From: Humulus lupulus
Taxonomy: Eukaryota; Streptophyta; Magnoliopsida; Rosales; Cannabaceae
Assembly (NCBI RefSeq): GCF_963169125.1
Contig: NC_084795.1
Coordinates: 196,080,214-196,144,213 of the forward strand
DNA length: 64,000 nt
Direction: 5' to 3'
A program made the position numbers and the translations under genes. This document shows, one piece after another, positions 23,738 through 35,095 of this stretch. Positions within the stretch are counted from its first letter, which is position 1. Each line of letters opens with the position of its first letter. The notes beneath the pieces are model-generated. The model was not told where the DNA came from and searched no databases. It was given only the letters and a program-made list of their open reading frames with translations.

Positions 23738-25896
23738 TGTAACGACCCGAATTCGCTAATCGTGCTTAGGGCCTTGATTAGTGTGCCTGGAGGGCAATAA
23801 ATGATTTGATATGCTAATATGTGGATTTATGTGAATATATGACAATGATGCATGTTTAATTGAGTTAAATGTGCATGTGGGCCCCGTCTGGATATTAGGG
23901 GCATAAGTGTGATAAATGTTATATATATGGGATATGTCTGTGCAGCACGATCCAAAGAGTCACAACGGGGTTGAGATTCCGACTCGGGGTGAGTCGAGGG
24001 GTAATTTGGGTACTAGGTGTGTTATGGGATTATCAGGACATGAAAATAAATATTTGGAGATATATTTGAGGATAGAATGTCTAGGCGGGAGTATTGGGGA
24101 AATTTACCATTTTTCCCTCAGGGACGTTTTGGTACCCCGAGCCTTGAGGTAACCACATAGACTTAAGCTGAATAAAACAAAAAGGAAGAATTAATTAGAA
24201 GCTTTAGGGAACCAACCTATACTTTAGTTTTTAGCTGAGATAGCTATTAACTTCTTTTCTCTTTCACTCTCTAAGGCAAACTCAAAGGAAAACTTGGGGG
24301 AATTGGCTAGAACTAGAAGGATTTCAGCTGAAATATCTTGGGAGCTTGAAGCTTAAGGATTGAGGATCAACCCCAGGGATTGAGTTCAGCAAAGGTAAGC
24401 TTTAATCACTAAGGTTTAGTCTTGAATTTCTGCTGGTTATTGGGGATTGCATGTTGGTCAAGCTTGATCTATTTTTGGGTATTTTAGCTAAGTATTGGAG
24501 TAGGATTCAATGGGGTTTTAGTGTTGTTATTGAGCTGAAATGATTGTGCTGGTTACCTAGGATTGTTAGCTAAGCTTAGGATGAATTGGCTTGAGGAAAG
24601 GTGTAGAAAATGGTGAGAAAATCTGGGTTCGGTGGTGAGGGCCGCGGCCCTAGGAGGGGTGCGCCGCAACCCGTGTGTGCGCGCGGCCATGGGAGGCGGA
24701 GAAGCTCATGCGCGCCGCCGCCCGTGTGGGGTACAGTGAGGTGCTAGCCTCTGTTTCGAGGCTAATCGCGGTGCTTGTGGGAGGGGCCATGGCTCTTAGT
24801 GCCAAATTTTGTTGTTAAGGGTATTTAGGCCTGGAAACTCAATGGGTAAGGCTCGGGATGGATTTTATCACCCAGATTGATAGAATTCAAGATCCCGAAG
24901 GTTGCGGTTATGGCTCGAAGTAATTTATTGGATTAGAATTTGATGGATGGACATTGTTAGTGTGTTGTGACTAGGGTTTCGGCGAAACTCACGTTAGAGG
25001 ACTGTGCTCGGGGCATCGGTGCTCAGAATGCTCGGAACTCAGGTAAAAGAACCCTTGTTCCCACAGAGCTTGTGTGCAGGGCTGAGCCCAGTGTGTTTGA
25101 ATAGAATTGGAATGTAGGGTTGAGCCCTTTAACTGTGGGGCGTAGCCCTTTAACTGAATATGCTAGAATTCTATACTTGCTTGCTATGCTATGTATGTTA
25201 TTGTGTGAATGATCGGCAAGAGCCGGGAACGGTGTAGGTCGAGGACGGCAGAGGCCGGGAACGACGAAAGGCATGCTGAGTTCAAGGCCGAGAACGGCAA
25301 GGGGCCGGGAGAAGCGTTACGCACGTGGAGTGCGAGTTTCCAGGGCGAGTCCCTAAAAGGATACCTGGGATATCCTCACGGCATGGTCCGCGAACCCAGG
25401 GCTTGGTAAACGCCTGGGATGGCTAGGCCATATGTGTTTAGCTCAATGGTGGCATGTTTGTATGATTGATGTATATGTTGCATATGTTATCTGTTTGTGG
25501 GTTTTCTTCCTGGGCTTCGGCTCACAGATGCTCTGTGGTGCAGGTAAGGGTAAAGAGAAGACCAACAAACCATGAGTACAGCAGGCGTGAGGCGGCGTGT
25601 ACATGTTTGGCCAGCCTGGCTGCCACAGCCAAAGGATTTTGGGAGATGCTTGTAAATAAACCTAGATTTTGTCGTTTAGTCGACTTAGTTCAATTTATAT
25701 GTTGTAAATATTTCTAAACTGTATTTTGGGATCCCAAGTGTAAAACTTCTATGATTTTCTATGGAAACTATTATCTCTAAAAAATTTCCTTTGTTTATGG
25801 CTTAATTACACTGTTTGACCTAAAACCTCGATTAGCGAGTTGAAAGCACGTTTTTAAACTCACTTAGTAATGGCTCTAAGGAAGTAGGGCGTTACA
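23738..25896 (+). mobile_element. Solo LTR J (plus strand)
   Basis: A 2,159-bp LTR, TGTAACGACCCG at 23738 to GGGCGTTACA at 25896, with the perfect duplication AAAGA (23733-23737 and 25897-25901). It has no internal region. It has a GC-rich block of GCCGCGGC-like repeats at about 24640-24780 and a GTGGTGCAGGTAAGGG box near 25536-25551. It resembles the LTRs of element H. The partner LTR of I lacks this insertion near 52690, which confirms the boundaries. Confidence 0.93.
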
Positions 25897-26548
25897 AAAG
25901 AGGTACGGGAAAGCTTCAAGAACTTACTCTCTTTTCCCTCTTTTTCACAGCCTAAAATAGTTTATACCAATCCTAAGGGTGAAAAGACCATTATACCCCT
26001 AGGTCAATTAAGGGTTTCCAAAGGCTCCCAAGGGAAAAATTGTCCTTTCCAACCTATCTCATTAATCATAATTAACGCTCTCCAATTCCCGCTACTCTCG
26101 ATAATCTCAAACACCAATAATTCACACCTCGTTACCCTTTAACTTCCGGTAATGCTCTAATCATTAAAATCACCCCGAGACTCATCCAGAGCCCCGAACT
26201 TAAACCTGTTATGACTAAACCACTAATCAATATTCCAAAATCATCTCATGCCGATTAGCTCGAACAAACCCACATTATAATGTGGTCTCAACAATATATC
26301 ACCGACATGCATACAAATATACAATTATACCCTCGATGGGCCAAAACACCCCTGTTATCAAATGTGGACCCACATGCACGCATTTAACATCATATTATAA
26401 TATAATTCACATAAACATGCATATATTCATTTAATGGCATAATTAAACAATTATGGCCCTCCCGGCCTACTAATCCCGCCATTAAATCGCATTAAGGATT
26501 CGGGGCATTACAACTATCCCCTCCTTACAGAAATTTCATCCTCGAAAT

Positions 26549-29500
26549 TTACCTGAATAGCTCGGGATACTGACTCCAGCTCCCAGGTCGCTTCCTCGAC
26601 CTTGTTGTTCCTCCACAATACCTTAACTAAAGGTATCATCTTATTCCTGAGGACCTTATCCTTTCTATCAAGTATCTGAACTGGCTGCTCCTCAAAGGTG
26701 AGATTTGGCTCGAGCTCCAGATCTTCATAACTCAAAATATGGCTCACATTAGATACATACCTCTGAAAAGTTGATACATAAAATACATTATGCACGGCTG
26801 ACAACATCGGGGGCAAAGCCAATATGTAAGCCACTTGACCAATTGTCTCCAGGATCTCAAATGGACCTACAAACCTAGGACTCAGCTTGCCTTTCGTCCC
26901 AAACCTTCTCACCCCTTTCCATGCCAAGACTCTAAGGAAGACATAGTCTCCCACTTGGAACTCCACATTTCTGCGCTTGGGATCTACATAGCTCTTTTGC
27001 CTATTCTGAGAAGTGAGCATCTTAGCTCTAATCTTTTCAATGGCCTCACTGGTCCTCTGAACTGCCTCAGGACCTAAGTATCTCTTTTCACCTGTCTCAT
27101 CCCAATGAATGGGAGATCTGCACTTCCTACCATACAACATTTCATAAGGTGCAACTCCAATGGTAGACTGATAACTGTTGTTGTAAGAGAACTCTATCAA
27201 AGGCAGATACTTACTCCAAGATCCACCAAAGTCCAGCACACATGCCCGCAGCATGTCTTCCAGAATCTAGATCGTCCTCTCAGATTTCCCATCTGTTTGA
27301 GGATGATAAGCAGTACTGAACTTCTATTGTGTCCCCATGGCCTTCTACAAACTCCCCCAGAACTTGGAAGTAAAAGTAGGGTCCCGATCTGACACGATCG
27401 ACCTCGGTGCTCCATGGAGGCGTACGATCTCTCTCACATAGAGATCTGCATACTGGTCAACTGTATAAGTAGTCCTCACTGGCAAGAAGTGAGCTGACTT
27501 GGTGTAGCGATTCACTATCACCCAAATAGAATCATGTTGGCCAACAGTCCTAGGTAAGCCCACCACGAAATCCATCGTGATGTCTTCCCATTTCCACTCC
27601 GGGATATCCAGAGGCTGCAATAACCCTACCGGCCTCTGATGCTCAGCCTTGACCTATTGACATGCTAAGCACTTAGCCACATACTCTACTACATCTCTCT
27701 TCATTCCTGGCCACCAATATAACGATCTCACATCCTGATACATCTTCGTGGTGCCTGGATGCAAAGAGTAAGGTGTATTATGAGATTCATCCATAATCTC
27801 TCGCCTCAAAGCAGTGTCCAGTGGAACACATATCCGCCCTTTGTATCTAACCAAGCCTATCTCAAACACTGTATAATCTCTTGATGCTGCAGCTAGAACA
27901 TCCTCCCTAATCTTGATCAGTTGTGGATCACTCAACTGACCCTCCTCGATTCTCTCCAACAGTGTAGACTATAGCGTAATGTTAGCCAGCTAGCCCACCA
28001 GCAACTCTATACCAGCTCTAGTCATATCATCTGCTAACTCTCTGGCTATCAGCCTCATACCATGAATCTGTCCTGGACCCTTCCGGCTTAAAGCATCAGT
28101 TACCACGTTGGCCTTTCCTGGATGATACAGAATCTCAAAGTCATAATCTTTTACTAACTCCAGGCAATTCCTTTGTCTCATATTAAGATCTTTCTGAGTG
28201 AAGAAGCACTTCAGACTCTTGTGGTCTGTATAAATCTCACACTTCTCTCCATAAAGATAGTGCCTCCATATCTTTAAAGCAAAAACCACAGCTGCCAACT
28301 CTAAATCATGAGTGGGATATCTCTTTTCGTACTCCTTCAACTGACGAGAAGCATAGGCAATTACCTTCTCTGATTGCATCAGAACACAGCCCAAACCCTG
28401 ATGAGAAACATCGCAATAGATCACGAACTTTTCCTGATTTGTTGGAAGACTCAGAATCGGAGCTGTAATCAATCTCTGTTTCAGTTCTTGGAAGTTGTTC
28501 TCACACTTATCTGACCACAAAAATTTCTGACTCTTGCGTGTCAGTTCAGTCAATGCAGTAGCTATCTTTGAGAACCCTTCCACAAAACACCTATAATAGC
28601 CTGCCAATCCAAGGAAACTTCTAACCTCAGAAGCATTCTTTGGCCTTGGCCAATCTCTGACCGCTTCAATCTTTGCTGGATCTACCTTAATCCCCTCCTT
28701 ACTGACAATGTGCCCAAGAAAAGATACCTGAGAAAACCATAATTCACATTTCTTGAACTTTGCAAACAGTCTGTGTTCCCTCAGTCTCTATAGAACCAAC
28801 CTCAGATGTTGTTCATGCTCTGACTCAGACTGAGAATATACCAGAATATCATCGATGAAGACGATTACAAACTAGTCTAGATAATCCTTGAACACTCTAT
28901 TCATCAGATCAATAAAAGCAGCAGGGGCATTAGTCAATCCAAATGACATGACTAAAAACTCATAATGCCCATACCTGGTACGAAATGCAGTCTTCAGTAT
29001 GTCTCCCTCCTTGACCCTCAACTGATGACAACCAGAACGAAGGTCAATCTTAGAGAATACCTTCTTACCTTGCAATTGATCAAACAAATCATCTATCATT
29101 GGCAAAGGATACTTATTCTTAATTGTCAGCTTATTCAGTTCCCTATAATCAATACACATTCTCAGAGAACCATCCTTCTTCTTTACAAATAGAACTGGCG
29201 CACCCCAAGGTGAAAAACTAGGTCTGATAAAACCCAAATCTAATAGCTCTTGCAACTGTACTTTTAATTCTTTCAACTCAGCTGGGGCCATTCTGTAAGG
29301 TGCTCTAGACATTGGCTCCATCCCTGGTGCCAGTTCTATAACGAACTCAATTTCTCTGTGCGGTGGCAACCCTGGCAAATCTTCTGGAAACACATCCAGG
29401 AACTCACATACAAGTCTAGTATCTTCTGGTCTCACTGGCATGACATGAGTGGTATCAACAACACTGGCTAAGAATCCAATGCAACCTCTTTGCAATAAAT

Positions 29501-31106
29501 CCCTAGCCCTCAACACATAAATCATAAGAATTCGAGGTCCATGCACAGCACCAACAAACACAAAAGGATCCTCACCTTCAGGCTGAAAGGTGACCATCTT
29601 CCTTCTGCAATCAATGGTTGCCCCATACTTTTCCAACCAATCCATACCCAATATCATATCGAAGTCATTCATAACCAACTCTATCAAGTCCACTGACAAC
29701 TCTCTGCCCTCCACTGTCACTGGCAAAGATCTAACCCATCTCCTGGATACCACTAACTCTCTAGTGGGTAGCAAAGTTCCAAACCCCACAGCATAAAAAT
29801 CACAGGGTCTACACAATCTATCAATAACACTACTAGCAACAAAAGAATGTGTAGCACCAGAATCAATCAAGACATTTTAAGGGGTTCTAGCACTAAGAAG
29901 CTGACCTGTAACGACTGAGGGAGAATCCTCAACTTCTGCTTATGTCAACACGAACACTCGAGCTGGGGCCAAGCTATCTGCTTTCCTGGATTCTTCTTTT
30001 CTTGCCTGAGGGAAATCTTTCTTAAAATGACCTACTGCTCCACACAAGTAGCAGGCCTTTTCCCTACACTCTCCCAAATGCCGCCTCTTGCATCTAGGGC
30101 ATTCAGGATGAGTCTTCAAGGCTTCACTACCCCCTGGACGACCCATTGTAATACCACGGGGCCACCTATCAGGACCTGGAACTGGGAAGGTGTTAAGAAC
30201 CTTCCTCTTCTGATCACTGGGGCCTATACCCCTACCAGAACCCACAAATGGAGGAACTGTCCTTCTTAACTCCTTTCTGGCTGCACTGTCTCTCCAGATC
30301 TTGTTCTCTGCACTCTCAGTTGTGAGTTCCTTCTCAACCACCTGTGCATAGGTAGTAACCCCAGCCACAGTGGTGATACGTACATCATGGGCTATTTTGG
30401 GCTTTAGCCTCTGAAGGAATCTCTCTCTTCTGGTCCCATCAGTGGGCACCAGCTCTATGGTAAATTTTGCCAAACGATCAAATTTCAAGGCATACTCAGT
30501 GACTGACAAAATTCCCTGAAGTAGCCTGATGAATTCCTCAGCTTTAGCTGCCTTGATAGCATCATTATAATATTTTTCATTAAACAGAGTTTGAAACTCC
30601 TCCCAACTCAGGGCAATTACATTTCTGGTCTGGGTAATCACCTCCCACCAAATCCGGGCATCCTCCCGAAACATATAGGTGGCACAAGCCACCCTCTCAT
30701 TACCACTTACCCTCATGAAATCAAGGATAGTGGTAATCATACTCATCCATTGTTCGACCTTGGCAGGATCTGCACTGCCCTCAAATACAGGAGGTTGTTG
30801 CTTCCTGAACCTTTCGTAAAGAGGTTCCCATTTATTTCCAACCTTAGGCAGCTGTTCTGCCGTTGGCGCCGACACATGAGGTTCCTCTGATACACTAGCC
30901 ACTGCACGCACTTGTTGTTGCTTCAGGAGACGAAGCTCCTCTCCCTGTCTTAACACAGTTGCCTGCAAATCACTGATTATCTGCTGCCAGTTTACAGGAG
31001 CTAGCTGTGGAATCTTTGACTGGTCATTCTCCTGACCCTGACTGTTATTATTATTCTGGCCCTGATCACTCTGGACAACTGAAGTATCCGTCTGCCCTGG
31101 ATTCAT
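26549..31106 (-). pseudogene. Element I gag-pol polyprotein with stop codons
   Basis: Starts at ATG 31106 (MNPGQTDTSVVQ). Gag has EDARIWWEV and TEYALKFDRLAKF motifs; its knuckle reads CYLCGAVGHFKKDF, the last cysteine being lost. Protease DSGATHSFV is at about 29865. RT runs 29400-28700, with a stop at 28872 just before the FIDD box near 28850. RNase H is at 28450-28190. Integrase spans about 27850-26800 with [24 protein letters not shown] and SDRDPTF. The chromodomain-like VLRNKMIPLVKVLWR follows. Stops include 29940, 28872, 27990, 27654 and 27345 and a few between them. Sequence loss near 26572 shifts the C-terminus so that it now runs to 26514; the ancestral stop is at 26549. Confidence 0.92.
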
Positions 31107-31535
31107 TCTTATCTGTTACCTTGCTGAAACAATGATCAATATGGCCAGTCAGGTAGTAATAACGATACCTCTTGCTGCCTTACGGTCCAAGAACAAGCAG
31201 ATAATTATCATATTCCACAGTCATTCGATTATACAGGCATATACATGTATATAGCATGTATCACATAATGATTCGCAATCAACCATACTAATGAGTATGT
31301 TCCAACAATCTCAGTACTGATTAGCACACATTTGCTGAGGATATAATATTTCAAGGCACATGTTTAACATGGTGTCTCATGCATACAGGTAAAGCATATA
31401 TACTATATTTAAGCAGTTATACATATAACTACTTAAATAGTTACCAAACCATGAGTCGAGCTTGACTTCAGTGATGTGTGTACATGCCCAGCCAGTCTAC
31501 AGGAACCTTAACCTTGGCATGCTCTGATACTAAGT
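31107..31535 (-). other. Leader and primer-binding site of element I
   Basis: Untranslated leader between the right LTR and gag. The primer-binding site at about 31521-31533 reads TTAGTATCAGAGC on the minus strand, the initiator-Met complement with one G-to-A change. The leader shows no gene. Confidence 0.78.
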
Positions 31536-32566
31536 TGCAACACCCTGGTTACCCCAGAATAGTTACAGTGAACGGTGAACCAAAAATTTGACCCGCTACC
31601 CGAGTCCTTTGGTTAAAAACGTGTTCTAAATGTTATTAACAGGCTAAGGTGGAAAATCAATAAAAAGGAAAGGATTTATTTTATGTAACGACCCAAATTT
31701 GCTAATAAGGCTTAGGGCCTTGATTAGCGTGCTTGGAGGGGAATAAATGATTTAATATGTTAATATGTGAATATGTGATAGAGATGCTTGTTTAGTTGAA
31801 ATAAATATGCATGTGGGCCCCGTTGTGATATTAGGGGGTGTGTCTGTGATTTTAGCCTGCTGAGGGCATAAATGTGATAAATATGATATGTGTGTGATAT
31901 ATATATGTGTAGCACGATCCAAGACAGTTCTAGAGAACAGTTAACCAGAAAGTCCCAACGGGGTTGAGAATCCGACTCAGGGCGAGTCGAGGGGTATTTT
32001 GGGTATTAGATGTATTATGGCGTTATCGGGTTATGGAAATAAATATTTGGAGACATATTTGAGGTTAGATTGTCTAGGAAGGGATATTGGGGAACTTTAC
32101 CAATTTTGCCCTCGGGGATGTTTTTGGCACCCCGAGCCTTGATGTAACCTTAAAAATTAAGTTGAATAAAACAAAGCTTAGGAAGTGTTTAGAAACTTAG
32201 AAACCAACATTCGCTTTCCCTTCTCAGCTGAAGATAGTTTCTATTCTCTCACATCTTTACTCTCTAAGACAACTCAAGGAAAGCTTTGGGTGGCCATCAA
32301 TCAAGACTAAGGATTTCAGCTGAGGATTTAGGGGAGCATGAAGCTTGGAGCTTAGGGAGCTAGTTTTGAGGTTCGACCCAGCACTACAACAAATTTTATA
32401 TACAATGACTCCCTACAATGTCTTACACCATTGGTGTAAGACATTAAAACTTATCAGGGGTTTTAAATGTCTAATGGTGTAAGACATTGAAAGTTTTCAT
32501 TAATGACTACAATTGGAGGACATTAAAAATGGTGGAAGACGTTGGAAATAGGTTGAGAAGTGGCCA

Positions 32567-32800
32567 GGGGGACATCTAATGTCTCCCACTGGGAGACGTG
32601 GGACACGTGGCACGTCTCCCACTGGGAGACATTGAATGTATAGAGGGGTACATCCAACGTCTCCCACTGGGAGACGTGGGACACGTGGCACGTCTCCCAG
32701 TGGGAGACGTTGGATGTACCCCTCTATACATTCAATGTCTCCCAGTGGGAGACGTGCCACGTGTCCCACGTCTCCCAGTGGGAGACGTTGGATGTCCCCC
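32567..32800. repeat. Long hairpin in K: 110-bp arms, 14-nt loop
   Basis: The left arm 32567-32676 and the right arm 32691-32800 are reverse complements with only two mismatches that I can see, separated by a 14-nt loop. Each arm holds three copies of the GTCTCCCACTGGGAGAC palindrome. Because of the symmetry both strands carry almost the same spurious open frame; these are not genes. Confidence 0.93.
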
Positions 32801-33935
32801 TAGCCATTTAATGAATTTTGGGTCTTCTTCTTCCTCATAACACCAAACAGAGAGAGCACACCAAACAGAGAGCACGAAAGGGGGCTGCGATTTTAGGGTT
32901 TTCAAGGTTAGTTTTTTTTAATTTTTATGAATTTTAGTTAATTATTTTGATAAAAAAAATCATAGGTTTAGCATTAGGATGAGTAATATACATGATTTTG
33001 TGTTAGTTCTACATTTTTATGCATTTTTTTCTATACATTGTTAGATTTATTTGTTTTTCCATGGAGGTTTTTTATAGATTTAAGATTTCATAGTTTTTTT
33101 TTTTAATTTAACCTATCACATTGTATATATTTCATTATAATATATATGTTCATGATTTTTTTTAATTTTTATCATTATTTATTTCTAAATTTAGATATAT
33201 TTTTGTATGTATATTTAAACTTCTTTTTTTTAAATTCTAACTATTTTGTTATATATATATAGTTATTATGTTAAAATAAATTTATTAAATAATTTTAAAA
33301 ATATAAATATATGAAAAAATTTATGTTTTTGTTGATTATTGAGATTTTAGGTTATGAAATTTTTTATTGATTTTTTGTTTAGGTTATAATTAGTGGCTCA
33401 TTGGAGTTTTTTTTTATTTGTTTACCAATCATTTACTTATTAGGAATTTAGTGATATTTGTTTAGTAATGTTTAACATATTAATTAATTTAATTTCGTAG
33501 GTTGTGATTTTGGTGGTGAGATTTTAGAGAGTACTTTGCATCAAAACTTCTATATCTATCAATCACACATTTGAGGTAATTAAGTTTCTAAAATTATAAT
33601 AATAAGTTATATATTGCTAGATATTTAGTGATATTTTATTTATTATTTATTAATTTATTTATATTGGTTTGTGGATTTAATAGCGAATTCGATTACTACT
33701 TGAAGTAATTTTGCTAGCTTTTGGATTATTAATTGCAAGAGGTAAATATATATTATCTTACTTCTACTTTTAATATTATTAAACAAATGTTAGAGGAGTT
33801 TGAATATCTTAAATATTCATCCATAGTGAAGTAGGTTCTGAGATTAAAATTGTGTGCTGCGGTGATAACGGAAGGTTGAGAACTTGTGTGTATTAGTGAA
33901 GTAGGTTCTGAGAAATTTGACTGTGTGCTGCGGAG

Positions 33936-34211
33936 CTATAAGGAAGAAACTTATTGTATGTTGTTTGAATTGTTTGTTTTGCTATTCACATGTAGATGGT
34001 TAGGTCACTATTATAGAGGAAATGCTGCCCGATTTTATCTAGGATAATAAACAATTAATTTTATATAGGCATTCTATAAGGAAGAAACTTATTGTATGTT
34101 GTTTGAATTGTTTGTTTTGCTATTCACATGCAGATGGTTATGTCACTATTATAGGGGAAATGCTGCCCGATATTATTTAGGATAATAAACGATTAGTTGA
34201 GAACGGGCATT
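33936..34211 (+). repeat. 138-bp tandem duplication in K
   Basis: Two direct copies beginning CTATAAGGAAGAAAC at 33936 and 34074, with a period of 138 bp and few differences. A shorter repeat just upstream (GTGAAGTAGGTTCTGAG at 33826 and 33896, with TGTGTGCTGCGG after each) has a period of 70 bp. The surrounding AT-rich sequence has no clear coding frame. Confidence 0.85.
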
Positions 34212-34718
34212 ACTTGATTGAACATGCGAGTCCCGGGCATTACTTGAGAACGGTATTATTAATTAAAATTTACAAATTATTTTTGAAACTATAAATGTAA
34301 TCAAATAATTAATTAATATATTTTACTTTATATTTCTTGCAGCTAACAAGCACATCATATATAGAGGCACAAATTGATGAGTTGCGACAATAATGAGCGA
34401 CATATATGTTGCCGATAATCCAAAGTTACCGACCTCGTTGATAGGTTTTCTTTTTTTAACTCTTTCTTCATACACAATGCAATATTTGTTCATTTTGAAT
34501 ATGTCTAACAAATATTGTATTTCTTGTATATGTCTAACAAATTTATTTTTTTCTTTCAATTTAATTGATTATTAAATCAATTTAAATTTAGATTAAAATC
34601 ATTTCAATTTAAATTAAAATAATTTCAATTTAAATTAATATTATTTCAATTTAATTAATTATTAAATCAAATTAAAATAATATTAATTATAAATTTATTT
34701 AATTTATTTTTTTTAAAT

Positions 34719-35095
34719 GTGGGAGACTTTCAATGTCTCCCATTGGGAGAGGTGGGAGACTTCCCACGTCTCCCAGTGGGAGAGGTTGAAAGTCAAACAA
34801 TGACTTTCAACCTCTCCCACTGGGAGACGTGGGAAGTGACTCACCTCTCCCAATGGGAGACGTTGGATGTCTCCTAGGGACTTCCCACGTCTCCCATTGG
34901 GAGAGGTGAGTCACTTCCCACGTCTCCCAATGGGAGAGGTTGAAAGTCAACGTTTGACTTTCAATCTCTCCCAATGGGAGACATGGGAAGTGAGGCACGT
35001 CTCCCTATGGGAGACGTGTGATATATACCTACAATGACCCTAGCAGCAACGTCTCCCCAATTGGGAGACATTGTAGACTTCCAATGTCTCCCAAA
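34719..35095. repeat. Right subterminal palindrome array of K
   Basis: Overlapping inverted repeats. One is perfect: arms 34759-34795 and 34801-34837 (37 bp) with a 5-nt loop. The right arm also starts a second, larger hairpin whose partner lies at about 34887-34949 with arms of roughly 60 bp. A third follows up to about 35000. The shared core is CTCCCA.TGGGAGA. Confidence 0.88.

Larger units (their letters stand above)
21950..26512 (-). repeat. 3' LTR of element I, split by solo LTR J
   Basis: It starts TGTAACGCCC at 21950 and ends GGGGCATTACA at 26512. Solo LTR J (23738-25896) interrupts it. It carries a short tandem repeat with a unit of about 38-40 bp around ATGAGTGACTGATGGGTAAG (22471-22604) that is also present in the partner LTR. 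The polypurine tract of I is just inside at 26515-26526 on the minus strand. Confidence 0.9.

Noticed and set aside
32500..32840. Matching ORFs on both strands with a repeating RLPLGD-type protein
   Set aside because: They come from the hairpin palindromes of CACTA K; the symmetry forces the same frame on both strands. No start context or homology supports a protein.
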